From Aphrocallistes beatrix (lineage: Eukaryota; Porifera; Hexactinellida; Sceptrulophora; Aphrocallistidae), in contig OY725488.1 of assembly GCA_963281255.1 (NCBI GenBank), positions 8,591,524 through 8,655,523 of the forward strand: a stretch of DNA of 64,000 nt. The letters are read 5' to 3'. Position numbers and translations under genes: made by a program. This document shows, piece by piece, positions 27,101 to 36,123 of this stretch. The stretch's first letter is position 1; each line of letters starts with the position of its first letter. The notes beneath the pieces are model-generated. The model was not told the DNA's origin, did no database searches, and saw only the letters and a program-made list of their open reading frames with translations.

Positions 27101-30100
27101 TGATAATAAATTGAACATGATTGAGTAGATGTTGCCATTAAAAGATATTCCAATTTCGATATGCTCTGCTTCTTAGATTATTTGTATTCTTCTAAGTATT
27201 TTATAATTGGATATCCTATTAAATAATTAATTACAGCTGATAAACTATAAAGGGTGATTCATAAACAAAAATCGGAAAAAATTAAAGTAAACTAAATTAT
27301 TCGAAAAACTGTCTTCAGTATTTTAGCAACCAACAAAAATTCACTCTCATTTTCACTTTTCTTTAAAATTGAGTAGATACTGAGTGGATAAGAAACAGCA
27401 AACAAACAAATGAAATGAAAAATCATTCGTCATTGCTATACTGGTCAGAAACAAGTTTTGTTTCGCCAAACTTTACTAACAATCAATCAAACAGACATAT
27501 CACATAAAAATAAAAGCAATAACTACACTTTATTAATAGAAATAAAATACAATGGAATTCGCTTATTAGCAACTCCCTTATTAGCAATATTGCTCTATTA
27601 GCAACCAATTTTCAGGTCCCAGGTGAAGATTTTGTGTTAATTCAGTTCCCTTATTAGCAACTTCGCGTAATAGCAACCATTTTATGAGCAAAACTCGAGT
27701 TGCTAATAAGCGAATTCCACTGTAGTACTTTTGTGAAGAAAATATTTGTACTGCATTGAGAAAATAAGTCGGGAAACTTTAAAACTTATGTCGAGTGATT
27801 CAGTTGAATGTACGCCATCCTAGCTGCTCTAGTTCTCTACGTCTACCAGAGTTGTACAGTCAATGACAAATGGTGTAGAACTTGGAAGAATAATTAAATG
27901 TAGGAATGATTAGTAGGAAATGGGAACTCAGAGAGAAACGAAGATTTTTTTTGACAAAAATATGGAAGCACGAGTAGTTTTAATAAATTGTGAGAAAAGC
28001 ACTAGAAGTGATCGATGTTGCGAATATTTTTACAAGGTTACGAGGAAACAGTTGTGTATAGCGAATTTTCTCGAGTTCAGTGAAGAAGAAATCTAGGGAA
28101 TGTTCAAAGGCACTGGCATATGTCACTCAAAGAACAGATTTTTATCGAATTATAATTATGATTGTAAAAATTGCGATAAACCTTAGAAGAGATGATGCTA
28201 CAAAGGATGAGAATAGCATTCTCTCAGTTGCTACGAACCCGGAGAGAGATTAAGTTTAGACATTAGAAGACGAACTTCGTGTTAATAGTGAATGGGTTCA
28301 GACGGCCAATCACCTTGACTGTGATAACATGTAAATAAGACTAGACCAGATGAAGCGCATATGTTAGAAGCAATCAATGTGTTGCGTAATGCGATAAAGA
28401 GAGAGAGAGAGAGCACGTACCAGTGAAAGGTACAAATCTTGATGGGTGATTGTCGCTGTTATACTAACTCTGAATGCTATTCATCCAATCGCTCGACAAG
28501 TTAGTACATAAATTAGTAAGCTGTAACAGAAGAAAGCGCTCATTACCCAGCAATTCAGGCAAGTATTATTATAATTTATTCTATATTTCCATAGCGTTGT
28601 TTATGTGTGCGAATGCTTATTTGAACAATTACCGATGTGACCCCATGTTCCTCCATTGTTTTCTCGGAATACGTGAGACTCGGGGAGAAAAGGGACATAA
28701 ACTGTAAAGTAACAACTAACTTATCAATCTAATAGATTGTGATTCTCAAAGGATTGTATAATACATGTCATAAAAATACATATAAACTCACTGATTGCGA
28801 GAAAATCAGACTGGCTGGTAGCTGAAAGTGCAAAAGTAGAGATAGTAAGCGTTGATTCATGAGAGAATGAGCCAACTGGATTTCCATCTGCGTCTAATCC
28901 CCTTGTGATGCCACATGAAATCGTATCGCTGTCCTCTGGAATGTCGGTCTGTGCACAGGACAGGTATACGGGAATGTCATTCCGGGTTATGGTCAGGTTA
29001 GCCACTGTGTTGGAAGATAGTCTAGCTCCTCCATCAACAGAAATTAACTCGATCTGCCAAATTATACAAAACGTTCAAATTAAACACTACATTATTATTA
29101 AAAATCGATTTTCTCGTTAACGGAATATGATTGAGAATGAAGTGAGCAAATTGACTCTAAAACAGCGCAGTGGGATCCGTTTGCACTAACCTGGAACATC
29201 TCATCAGGCTCCATAACGTCGTCCCGAATGACAGGAAGAGATAGGCTGACGGAACCGATCTGATCTGGGAAGGTGATGGTTCCCTGAGACTCTGAGATGT
29301 CCTGACTCGCATCGCCTAGGAGTCTCCATTGAACATGAACCTCTCCGAAAGCGCCGATTCTCTCAACTGTGAGAGTGGGATCATTCTCCGCATCAGAGAA
29401 GGGCTCAGGAATGGACACAGTCACAGAGTCGCTAGCAAAGCCCACTACGCCATATGGATCGTCGCTGGAGAGCACTGTGATGTTAAGTGCATTATTCGTC
29501 CCGATAGCACTCCCAAGGGCGGTCCTATAGCAGATATCAGATGATGAGAATATCAGTAATAGTGTACCTCCCATACTATACTATTATAATAGGATAGGAT
29601 GCACAGAACGAAATGGGTGTTATGTCTTCTAGCAAGGATAATGACTTTAATGTTTCTGTGAAAATGTAATTATAGATGTAAATTTGAATCTAATCCTCTG
29701 ATTTTCGATCTATGCTAAATCATCATGATGGCGCAGCATTTGTAATTTCCTACTAATAACTAGAATCTAGTCAAAGTCCATATGAATATCAAGGTAGATA
29801 ATAACGTCGCCTGAATCTGTTTCATTCCTACTTCATCGGTGAATTCCGCTGACTTATTTATTAACGTGTCATCATCACCCAATTCACTATTTAACAGATT
29901 AATATCACAAGAATGAGTAGAAATAGAATTAAACATATGATTGATGGAGTGTCCAGTACAAGTAGCTCTAGAATAGTATGCTACCGTCATCATGATGACG
30001 TCATGATAGCACAGAAAAAAAATAAAATAATATTTCTTTGCTGTTCCACGTTTTATCGTAACAAGTTCATGCGGAGGGAAAAGCTCTCACAGATTTGATG

Positions 30101-33100
30101 GGAGTGCTTCCACATTTTTTTTAATGATGAGATCATATTTTAGGTTAGATCATAATGTCTAAAATATGGAAGCACACTCCCATCCAAGGTTGAGTCAAAT
30201 CAATTTGATTTGAAAAAAACTTCATTTTTTGATTTGATTTGATTGAGTTGGTTAATAAGAAATGATTGAGTTGATTGATCTGAATGTTGTCATTGAATAA
30301 AATAGAATGATCTGAATGATCTGATATTTCATTTTAATTAATTGAATTGAATTGAATTGAATTGATTTGAATTGATTTGATTTATTTTTGAATGACCGTA
30401 TATACTCGAATAGTTGCCGGCCCTCGAATAATCGCCCCCCCCCCAAAAGAGTGGGTTCTAATTTCTTGGTTCACTCGTGCGGTTATATTTATCGAAAGCT
30501 CTCTTGCATATGTATTGTGAAACATTTATTTTTCTTCAGGGGCTAAAAACTATATACGGTATCTGAATTGAATTAAATGATTTAAATGATCTGAATTGAA
30601 TTGATTTGAATTGAATTGAATTGAATTGATTTGAATTGAATTGAATTGAATTGAAATGAATTGAATGATTAAAATGAATGAGCTGAACGATTTGAATAAG
30701 CGCAAATGATTGAATTGATTGATCTGGTGTGTATTATGTAAATGATCTGATGCAATATTACAAAAAAATAATTCAAATCATTGAGTTTGACACAACCTTG
30801 CTCCCATCCTATCTGTGAGGGGCTTTTTAAATTTCGCCATTGTAATCGAATATCAACAGTAACGAATGTAGGAAGTATCAACTCTCACCAAAATAATTAG
30901 ACTTAATTTGTTTGGAAAGAACAAACTTTGAAGTTCCAGAGACACAGATATATTACAGGTTTACGAGTTGATGGAATTCCCTGCGTCTATGATGCAGGCT
31001 TGCAAGAATGTAAACACTAATGATGAACATTAATTTAGCTAAAGGCATCTCTTGTAATACAAAATTATCAATAAAAACTATTTCATACAATTGTCCCCCT
31101 TCGTTCACTGCGCACCCCATATGAAACCTGATTGTTTACGAAACGATTCTAGATTTGTCGAATAATTTTGTACCCGAAACAAATTGATGTTATTAATCAG
31201 ATAAAATCAAGAAAAGATAAGTAGAATAACATTACACCACTAATATAAGGCACTGCTTAAGGTTATTGTATCGACGTTAAATTCTGCAGCTCAAATTTGG
31301 GAGTACTGGAATCGTTTTTGTTCAATGAAAATGTTTGCAAACCCTTTTTGTGTGTCGAGCACAGGAAATAGTTCTGATTGGATACGGCTAGCCGATCGAT
31401 GCTATAAATAGGACCGGAGTAGGCCTTTCTCTCCGAGGACAAGACCCCGCTCTCTACGTCCCAGAAGTAGAGACTGCCGCCATTCGAAGCAGTTATCAAA
31501 CAGCTGAGCTCGTTCCAGAAGTGGCAGGTGTTCAGGTTATCAGACATGTGCGGATATTCACGGGTGATTGCGCCGCCGAGTCTGTCCCAGCGCGTGGCTG
31601 TAGCGGTGTTCTCGACTGGGCCTCGACTGGCCGTGTAGAAACTACGTCCGTCCTGCGAAACTTCACACGATGTGAGAAGACATTGAGGATGGAGAAGTGT
31701 CTGGACAACATCCATGGTCCGCGTGTCCCAAACACGCAAATGCTTATCCTCGCTGGATTGGAGGACACAGCTCTCTCCAGGCAGCCACTTGACACATGTG
31801 ACCAAATTCCTCGGGATAGAACACCTGTTCAAACAGGTGCCAGTGCTCAGGTCCCAGAGGCACACGGTGTTATCACGAGATCCCGAGAACAGCTGGCCTT
31901 GATTCATCGCGAGGGCAGTTACAGTCAGCTCATGTCCGTGCAAATTGTTGACGGGGTAACTACGACTCTTACTGCTGTCTCCTATGACCTGCGAAATGCT
32001 CCAGAGACAAATGTACTCATCTCGAGACCCACTCGCCATGAGGTTGAGGGATGGGTCTAGAGCAAGACAGGTGATGTCATTGGTGTGTCCATTCAGGGTG
32101 CACTTATCCGAACTAGACTGTGAATAGTACATAAGAGCCCCATCAACTCCTCCTAGTACGATTTTGTCAGGCTCATGAATGAAAATGGAAGAAAATATAG
32201 GACCTGAATAGTCGAGGATAGAGTGACAAGATTTCTTCCGTTGTGACGAACTTGCGGTGGTTTGAGGAGCTTCTGCTCCTGTGTCAGCTGTGGAGGGAGG
32301 GTTGTGCAATAGGTTTGTCGGATTTTGAATGGAAGGAAATTTCGTAGAATGATCTTGACCCATTTTGCGAAAGAATAATTGGCTTGACTGGGTGATGGAT
32401 GATCGACTTAGAATTTTAGATAGATGGATGGGTCGATAAAAATATCCCAATATATGAAGCCAAGCAATCTGAACTGGGTGAGAGGAATACAAACAGGTAC
32501 ATAGGGAATGCTCGATAACTTATTTCCTATTATTTAAATGATGTCTCACAAGAACTGTTTACATTCAAACCTTTCTGAGAATTCGGTCAAGCATCATAAC
32601 TAGAAAGAAGAGGGAAATGCAAACTTAGTTGTTTCTTGCTTCCAGCTGGAATAGATTCACACTTCAACCTTAATAGCTCGACAATGAAACCGGGTATGAA
32701 CATCTGAAAGATAAGAGACCTAAATTGGAGTTATGAATTGGGGCTTTCATTCGACCGATGAAGCATGGAAAACTTGTAACGAAGGAAAGAAAACAAAGAG
32801 AATCAATGGGATGATGTCAGTTTTAAAGTGAGATCGTACAAAGACACATCCAGACTGTAAACACAAACAAACGATTGAAATCCGTAACATTCTATCAAGT
32901 GAGCTCTGATTGATCCAACATTGCTACTCAGTCGAACCGAAACATAGAAAATTACCAATGCACAATTATGCGAAAATATTTGTTCATTGATCAGAAAATC
33001 GTAGTAAAGAGTAGAGTGATTCAATTAGCGTTTCAGAAACATTTATAGTTATTCATCAAGGACAAGATGAAAACGCGTTACATTAAGTCAGGTCAGCTAC

Positions 33101-34354
33101 TAATGATGGTACATGGGTGGTACTAGCATAACACCAAACGCTATGCCCAATATTATACAAATGGTTATGCCATTTATTTTCAGGAAGACACTCCATCTTT
33201 GTATCTCGTTGACCATACAACTTTAATCAATCTTATTTGTATAAAACTATCAGAATGGTGTGCCAGAAACTTTAAGATTAACGATATAATTCAATTTTTT
33301 AAATTTTCAGTTCTGATTACTAGATGGGTTTGTAATGATGGACGCAGGGAGTGTCAGAAGAGCGGTACCCGGCAATTCAACTTTCAGGATCTCAATTTTT
33401 TCCACGATTCACTATTCCAAAGACAGGAAATTAGCTCTAAACAGAGCATTGATAAATAGCGCCAATGTTAGCCTTGATTAAGCTAGGATTCCATATACAA
33501 CGTAATTGTTGAAAAATTCAAATAAAATGCACTAATCTTTTCGGGATGCGTAATTTAAACTTTTAAAAAGAGTGGGAAAATGACAAGTCAACGTTCCTAG
33601 ACTAAATACTAAGTAATCAACCTAGTCGATTGCTATTATAAACTACGAGATAGTACCTGCATACAAATTTAGGACCAGAGCTAGAACTTTTTTTTTAACC
33701 ATTTAAAAACGAATTACTGTACGAGCTAAAGCATAGTTACTGTGTTCCAATAACTCGACTAGGTCTCTGTCTAAAGCACATTTAATATTATCAAATAATT
33801 GACTGCGAACATTGGCTACAGGGTCAGTCATTCACAGTGATATATTGGAAAGAGAGTTTTAAGTATACTCAAATGAATTTTGAGGATAATTTATACAAAC
33901 GATACTTTCATCACAGATGGGTGCCACATATACACTACCTGGCCAAAAGTATAGGAACAGCCCAAATTTTCCCATCATAATAGTAATAAAATTGGTATTT
34001 TGGTCAAGGAGAATTCATTCAAACTACGCCATTTACTGCATTTCGATATAAAGTTCGTGTTCAAAGTATTCGAATTACCATATATTATATTTCTAGGGAC
34101 TTATTACATCCGAAAGCAATTTTTTATCACCATGGGGGGTCGTATGCCATCAATCATCATCATATATAGTGGTTTTTATTTGTAACAATTGGCTCAAGAT
34201 ACACATGGTGGTGAAAATTAGCTTTCGAAAATAAACTATCTTCAGAAAGCTTATATCCTGGATAATTCGAATGCGTAAAACACGAATTTAATATCAGAAA
34301 AAGCATTAAATGGCATAATTTGGATGGATTCTCCTTCACAATTATGCCCATTTT

Positions 34355-34430
<76 letters not shown>

Positions 34431-36123
34431 GAAAATTCGGGGCGTTCCAATACTTTTGGCCAGACAGTGTATTGTGTCTATTGAATGACAAATCGGGAGA
34501 TATTTTGATTAAAATGTTAATTAAATAATATAATACATTGATTCATTATTATTATTCACTTTTATTCTAAACAACTCAGTCACTAAATAGTCATAACCAG
34601 GTGCGGCTAAACCTCGGATTTCTTCCCTTCGGAGTTCGGAAGATTCCTGCTATTATCCGTACTGAGATTAATAATGAGATTAATAATGAGCATCTCTATA
34701 GTCACTCCTATTGAAATGATCTTAATACTGAATCTCAATAAAAAAGTGTGCCAAACTCATGAAATTTATGCAAAATATTGGATTACTGAACTCACTGGAT
34801 TTGGAGAGAGAATGCTTCCTCTATTTCTGGCTCGGTGTCTTGGTTAACTGTGATAAAAATAGAACTAACAGTATCTCCAGGGCTAAAGAAAGCTCCGATG
34901 ATTGCGGAGCTAAAGTCCATACTGGAGCCATTCCCGGATACCGCCAACAGCGCCGTGGTAGTTCCCTGCAGCTCGCTCGTTGTGCCAGAACGCACCAGAG
35001 AAACAGATACCTAGAGACACGACACTGTTAAAGTATTCTGAACTTTATTTGTAAACGGAGAATCGATATCAAATAAACCATTTGGTAACATAAGTAAAGG
35101 GCAGTAACAGATAAGCTGTATCACACATCATACACTGTGAGTGCAAGGAAGTAATTATAATATCGATTATGAACTACATATTGAAAATATAATTAGAAAT
35201 ATTTGATCAATTTACTGCCTTCAGAAGTGAGTACAGTTTTTAAACTCGTTCGGCCTTGCCCTTCCCTTGATGATGCCACCTGGCACACACTGTACAACTG
35301 AGGCACCACACGTGGCGAGGGAGGGACAACAAACATATATAATTGAAGTCTATTAAGAGGAACAAAGCATAGCTGAGGCAGAGAACACTGATCACTCTTT
35401 CATATTGATGATGCTAAGGAGGAAACTTAAATCTAATCTTCAAACACCATTTGAAGTCATAATTGTGGCTGAGGTGATAATATTTGTGAATTGTGAAAGC
35501 AATTGGGTAACTACGCCAATTTAGCTGGAAAGAATTTAAACTAAATCATAAGCAAAGAGCTGATCAAGACAATTGAAAGTGGCATTAATGAATAAAATAG
35601 AAATAACTAAACTCTCTTTGGGGTCCCGGGTCAGTATTTCCCGAGTCTTCTTGGGACTGTCAGAGGCAGAAACATAAGCTGGTATTTCGGAATACGAAGG
35701 TATTAGAAATAAAAGAATTGCACGACGTATGTAGTTAGAGAATATAAAGATAATTATAAAATTATAAATAAAAGAACATTCAAATAAAACGCGTCTAGAG
35801 ACTCTAGACAAGTAATGGAAAGTATGATATGTACGTACAAGAAAGCGGTGAGGAATTAGGGCTATATTATTTGAGTGCGTTACTAGGGCACAGAATCCAC
35901 TCACTTGTTCCCCTTCCTGTAGGACGAGAGGAGTCGTGGAGACAAAGTTGACCTGGCTGACAGCCAGTGATTGCGTGCAGGAGGCGAGGAGAAGAGCTAC
36001 CAGCAGGAGTCTGTACGCGGTATGGTGAGCATGCAGTGTTGTATTGCTAGGTCGAAGCCGCGCACGTCCGTGCTGCTCAGCTGCAGCAGCTTGATGAGTA
36101 GGCTCTATGCAGTTGCTAGACAT
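2470..36123 (-). CDS. ADGRV1: ADGRV1/VLGR1-like giant Calx-beta adhesion protein, 22 exons, 3' part outside or lost
   Basis: Exons, 5' to 3': 36123-35905, 35010-34796, 29524-29191, 29053-28792, 25371-25082, 23795-23361, 23204-22929, 22738-22166, 22108-21713, 21518-20001, 19598-19361, 19295-19020, 18951-18713, 18591-17983, 16624-16277, 15662-15332, 15262-14964, 14898-14662, 14596-14186, 5419-5011, 4937-2977, 2906-2470. All have GT/AG borders and compatible phases, giving about 3,400 residues. Exon 1 carries a hydrophobic signal segment ([10 protein letters not shown]). Roughly two dozen Calx-beta domains follow, marked by D-D-x-x-P-E turns and N-D-x-P-x-G starts, then LamG (~1,300) and EAR repeats (~3,250). 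In vertebrates ADGRV1 is the Usher 2 ankle-link receptor. Its remaining Calx-beta, GAIN and 7TM parts would lie left of position 1. Only part of the EAR propeller is present, and the last donor (GTATGT at 2469) has no obvious partner, so the gene is incomplete here. A 50-bp intron to a four-codon terminal exon near 2419 is a weaker alternative. Confidence 0.88.
5973..8280 (+). CDS. DRG1: DRG1, developmentally regulated GTP-binding protein (3 exons, 365 aa)
   Basis: Exons 5973-6289, 6701-7034 and 7834-8280 join in frame to 365 codons; human DRG1 is 367. The N-terminal helix has [10 protein letters not shown]1 is [10 protein letters not shown]3 is [18 protein letters not shown], the N-x-I-Y-F-K-R-K-K insert follows, and G4 is N-K-I-D. 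The C-terminal TGS region ends Y-A-L-V-W-G ... P-Q-R-V-G-K. DRG1 is a cytoplasmic Obg-family GTPase that works with DFRP1 on ribosomes and in microtubule dynamics. Differences from the human protein are mostly in the region after G3. The gene lies wholly inside the 8.8 kb ADGRV1 intron between 5419 and 14186, on the opposite strand. Intron 1 holds a hAT-like MITE and intron 2 two foldback MITEs. Confidence 0.96.
6334..6525 (+). mobile_element. hAT-type MITE, copy 1, in DRG1 intron 1
   Basis: The element starts CAGGGTATTATACAGC and ends GATAATACCTTG, so its termini are inverted. It is flanked by perfect 8-bp duplications GTATGTAC (6326-6333 and 6526-6533), typical of hAT transposition. A related copy sits inverted at 10638-10811. 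No coding sequence is seen. Confidence 0.82.
7513..7794 (+). mobile_element. Two adjacent foldback MITEs in DRG1 intron 2
   Basis: TGTTACAGTTAAAAC at 7513 is answered by GTTTTAACTGTAACA ending at 7607, giving a 95-bp element. A second copy starts TGTTACAGTTAAAAC at 7628 and ends GTTTAACTGTAACA at 7794, 167 bp. Interiors share the palindromic CTGAAAATTTCAG motif and T-TATTATG blocks. They are close relatives, inserted side by side or nested. No ORF is inside. Confidence 0.75.
8281..9699. other. Spacer between DRG1 and the first M20 gene, mostly repeat
   Basis: This stretch is inside the big ADGRV1 intron. 8281-8722 shows no recognisable gene. 8723-9495 is a copy of the GC-hairpin-headed repeat family. 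9496-9699 is AT-rich and must hold the promoter and 5' UTR of the amidohydrolase gene at 9700. Confidence 0.6.
8723..9495 (+). repeat. GC-hairpin-headed repeat family, copy 1
   Basis: The head (8723-8805) is GC-rich in an AT-rich setting and made of small hairpins: CAAGCG ... CGCTTG, then GCAGACAC-TGC-GTGTCTGC, a perfect 8-bp stem. The tail shares a long block with copy 2: TTTCGCTTAGATCTT, CACCTACATGCCAATTTTC, CAATCAATTCGGACAAAC, a poly-A run, then ATTTTAATATATAAG. The middle is AT-rich and non-coding. The transposition class is not clear to me. Confidence 0.7.
9700..11761 (+). CDS. M20 amidohydrolase A (PM20D2/ACY1L2-like), 3 exons, 415 aa
   Basis: Exons 9700-10129, 10214-10623 and 11354-11761 join in frame. 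M20-family metallopeptidase motifs are present: [16 protein letters not shown] (first zinc ligands and acidic base loop), G-T-P-G-E-E (catalytic Glu), M-V-H-P, and the dimerisation-domain [19 protein letters not shown]. The closest family I recognise is PM20D2, a cytosolic beta-alanyl-dipeptidase (carnosine-type metabolite repair). The last exon gives F-S-T-D-M-G-N-V-S, expected near the C-terminus. Beside the catalytic glutamates this copy reads [10 protein letters not shown], one residue longer than its neighbour's P-A-E-E-G-G-G-G-K, so its activity may differ. It is a tandem duplicate of the gene at 12523. Intron 2 contains a hAT-like MITE. Confidence 0.9.
10638..10811 (-). mobile_element. 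hAT-type MITE, copy 2, in intron 2 of M20 gene A
   Basis: It is the inverted relative of 6334-6525, sharing GCTCCTAAACAC, CATACGCCTAAAGGAG and the terminal ATAATACCCTG. Flanking 8-mers are GTTAGATT and ATTAGATT (7 of 8 identical). It is non-coding. It is absent from the equivalent intron of M20 gene B, so it was inserted after the duplication or lost from B. Confidence 0.78.
11762..12522. other. Spacer between the two M20 genes
   Basis: This is mostly AT-rich non-coding sequence. At 11905-11990 ATCGATAT/CGATATC-type words recur. 12385-12490 is strikingly GC-rich and holds small hairpins such as GGGGC-AAA-GCCCC and GACCCCACTGGGG, reminiscent of the hairpin heads at 8723 and 41038. The promoter and 5' UTR of M20 gene B must lie at the right end. 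Confidence 0.5.
12523..14085 (+). CDS. M20 amidohydrolase B (PM20D2/ACY1L2-like), 3 exons, 413 aa
   Basis: Exons 12523-12949, 13079-13485 and 13678-14085. It is a tandem copy of the gene at 9700 with the same exon phases. It has the canonical-looking [11 protein letters not shown] around the catalytic Glu, H-A-C-G-H-N, M-V-H-P and the H-A-A-A-F-P-W-E-G dimer-interface motif. Exon 1 and the second half of exon 2 are almost identical to copy A at the DNA level, whereas the first half of exon 2, the first half of exon 3 and both introns differ clearly. The likely role is a cytosolic dipeptidase or amidohydrolase on small peptides; the substrate is inferred only from the family. The gene ends 100 bp from ADGRV1 exon 19, which is on the other strand. 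Confidence 0.92.
14186..14596 (-). other. ADGRV1 exon 19: Calx-beta domain with a cysteine-rich apple/PAN-like insertion
   Basis: The exon starts inside a Calx-beta domain (S-L-G-D-L-Q / V-S-Y) and ends at the late Calx-beta strand ([14 protein letters not shown]). Between them sit about 90 residues with the spaced cysteines of [17 protein letters not shown] ... D-T-L-C-I-L-Y. The C-x3-C-x5-C ... C-x-L spacing is like an apple/PAN domain core. No other Calx-beta unit in the window carries such an insert. The splice to exon 20 ([10 protein letters not shown]) completes a normal Calx-beta end, so the insert lies in a loop of an otherwise intact fold. Confidence 0.55.
15663..16276. repeat. ADGRV1 intron 15 with a divergent member of the hairpin-headed repeat
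   Basis: From 15829 (ACAAGCGTAGCGAGGC) to about 16190 the sequence resembles the interior of the 41 kb copy: TTTATGTATCTATTGTAAAC, GAAAATATGATATT and AACCCATGTCAACTGTGGAAGCTAG are shared words. It is an older or truncated copy. No gene is seen. Confidence 0.55.
16625..17982. other. ADGRV1 intron 14 with one pogo-like MITE
   Basis: This is an AT-rich intron. Apart from the element at 16693-16854 I see no gene, RNA or extended repeat in it. Confidence 0.6.
16693..16854 (+). mobile_element. Pogo/Tc1-like MITE with TA target duplication
   Basis: It starts CAGTGAAGGTCGCTTATTAT and ends in the inverted equivalent (CATAGTAAGCGAGTCTGAGTG), flanked by TA on both sides. At 162 bp it carries no ORF. 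The termini resemble the CAGT-starting ends of pogo/Tigger-derived elements. Confidence 0.7.
20005..20550 (-). other. LamG/pentraxin-like domain encoded within ADGRV1 exon 10
   Basis: After [10 protein letters not shown] the translated exon loses Calx-beta features and gives a jelly-roll concanavalin-type domain: [42 protein letters not shown] and a closing [15 protein letters not shown]. The H-L-A-V-V / V-x-L-Y-x-x-G and closing D-V-R-x-Y motifs are standard for LamG and pentraxin folds. It is at about residue 1,300-1,480, where vertebrate ADGRV1 has its single LamG domain. Confidence 0.85.
23796..25081. other. ADGRV1 intron 5
   Basis: This is a 1.3 kb intron with phase-0 ends. No convincing coding sequence, RNA gene or delimited transposon was found. 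Confidence 0.55.
25494..25576 (+). mobile_element. Pogo/Tigger-like MITE, 83 bp
   Basis: It runs from CAGTAAACCTCTCTATATTG to the inverted CACTATCGGAGGTTTCACTG and is flanked by TA. The CAGT-AACCTC-TATA-GAACACC terminus is the classic pattern of Tigger/pogo derivatives. It lies in ADGRV1 intron 4. Confidence 0.75.
26757..27041 (+). CDS. Small bHLH-like protein nested in an ADGRV1 intron
   Basis: The ATG at 26757 opens 94 codons. The second half reads as a basic helix-loop-helix domain: [12 protein letters not shown] (helix 1), a loop, then [18 protein letters not shown] (helix 2, matching the LSKIxxLxxAxxYIxxL family pattern). The preceding basic stretch R-A-A-K-K-R-Q lacks the E-R-x-R pair that reads the E-box, so DNA contact may be altered or lost. 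With only 94 residues it may be a dimerisation-only regulator (inference) or the first part of a longer gene. It lies in the 3.4 kb intron 25372-28791, opposite in strand to ADGRV1. No E-box claim is made for targets. Confidence 0.6.
   Translation: MEPQERTRLNIRHTKYGLKQNTPRSRGVLRAAKKRQFREAYQSLKDVLGVSQEEPYLSKIDILYLAMDRIRQLNLCLLLSALNSPLMLEEFGSG
27550..27722 (+). mobile_element. MITE with GCTTATTAGCAA termini and TA duplication
   Basis: CAATGGAATTCGCTTATTAG at the left is mirrored by CTAATAAGCGAATTCCACTG at the right, with TA on each side. Inside, TTATTAGCAA is repeated several times in both orientations. It is non-coding. Confidence 0.75.
27723..28791. other. Remainder of ADGRV1 intron 4, nothing recognised
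   Basis: The sequence is AT-rich with a short GA run (28398-28412). Small open frames exist but none shows a family motif or a believable start context. Confidence 0.5.
30097..30184. repeat. Foldback element, 88 bp
   Basis: GATGGGAGTGCTTCCACATT at the left is answered by AATATGGAAGCACACTCCCATC at the right, leaving a short AT-rich loop. The arms pair over about 22 bases with few mismatches. It lies in ADGRV1 intron 2. Confidence 0.65.
30330..30668 (+). repeat. GAATT/GATTT pentamer and hexamer microsatellite, split by a MITE
   Basis: Runs of TTGAA and TTGAT units occupy 30338-30382 and 30590-30665. The MITE at 30396-30559 sits between them, so the array was probably interrupted by the insertion. 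It is non-coding. Confidence 0.75.
30396..30559 (+). mobile_element. CCGTATATACTCGA MITE family, copy 1
   Basis: It starts CCGTATATACTCGAATAG followed by CCCTCGAATAATCGCCCCC and ends TATATACGG. It is related along its length to the element at 38016 (shared CACTCGTGCGGTTAT, CTCGAATAATCGCCCCC and TTTTTCTTCAGG-type words). The right flank is TA; the left flank is GA, so one base has changed. Confidence 0.72.
31263..32363 (-). CDS. WDR31: WDR31, WD-repeat protein, single exon, 366 aa
   Basis: The ATG at 32363 gives M-G-Q-D-H-S, an N-myristoylation-type start as in WDR31 of other animals, so I prefer it over the longer upstream frame. About six WD repeats follow: [55 protein letters not shown]. 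The [14 protein letters not shown] and Q-S-S-E-D-K segments match WDR31 particularly. WDR31 works in ciliary trafficking in model animals. The gene is intronless and sits inside ADGRV1 intron 2 on the same strand as its host. Confidence 0.88.
   Translation of the reverse strand: MGQDHSTKFPSIQNPTNLLHNPPSTADTGAEAPQTTASSSQRKKSCHSILDYSGPIFSSIFIHEPDKIVLGGVDGALMYYSQSSSDKCTLNGHTNDITCLALDPSLNLMASGSRDEYICLWSISQVIGDSSKSRSYPVNNLHGHELTVTALAMNQGQLFSGSRDNTVCLWDLSTGTCLNRCSIPRNLVTCVKWLPGESCVLQSSEDKHLRVWDTRTMDVVQTLLHPQCLLTSCEVSQDGRSFYTASRGPVENTATATRWDRLGGAITREYPHMSDNLNTCHFWNELSCLITASNGGSLYFWDVESGVLSSERKAYSGPIYSIDRLAVSNQNYFLCSTHKKGLQTFSLNKNDSSTPKFELQNLTSIQ
32364..33930. other. Intron sequence upstream of WDR31, nothing recognised
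   Basis: This is AT-rich DNA in ADGRV1 intron 2. It should include the WDR31 promoter. No other gene, RNA or delimited element was found. Confidence 0.5.
33933..34469 (+). mobile_element. Tc1/mariner-type MITE, 537 bp, containing an ATC/GAT microsatellite
   Basis: The left end CACTACCTGGCCAAAAGTAT continues GGAACAGCCCAAATTTTC. The right end is its inverted equivalent with few differences, giving arms of about 46 bp. TA flanks both ends (33931-33932, 34470-34471). CTGGCCAAAAGTAT-type termini are common in Tc1-like elements of invertebrates. No transposase frame is present. Confidence 0.85.
34355..34430 (+). repeat. (GAT)n microsatellite, about 25 units
   Basis: An uninterrupted TGA/ATG/GAT run abuts the right terminal repeat of the MITE. 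The terminal repeats themselves contain CATCAT, a likely seed for the expansion. Confidence 0.95.

Noticed and set aside
29985..30010. CATCATGATGACGTCATGATAG as a CRE-type enhancer
   Set aside because: It is a palindrome in intron DNA with no nearby promoter; CRE-like 8-mers arise easily by chance.
31521..32060. 179-codon plus-strand frame
   Set aside because: It is antisense to the WD repeats of WDR31 and has no protein features.
33199..33459. 86-codon plus-strand frame in ADGRV1 intron 2
   Set aside because: No motif, AT-rich codon use and no splice partners; judged chance.
34160..34450. Open frame with a run of about 25 histidines
   Set aside because: It is a translation of the GAT microsatellite and MITE end; no start context or flanking domain.
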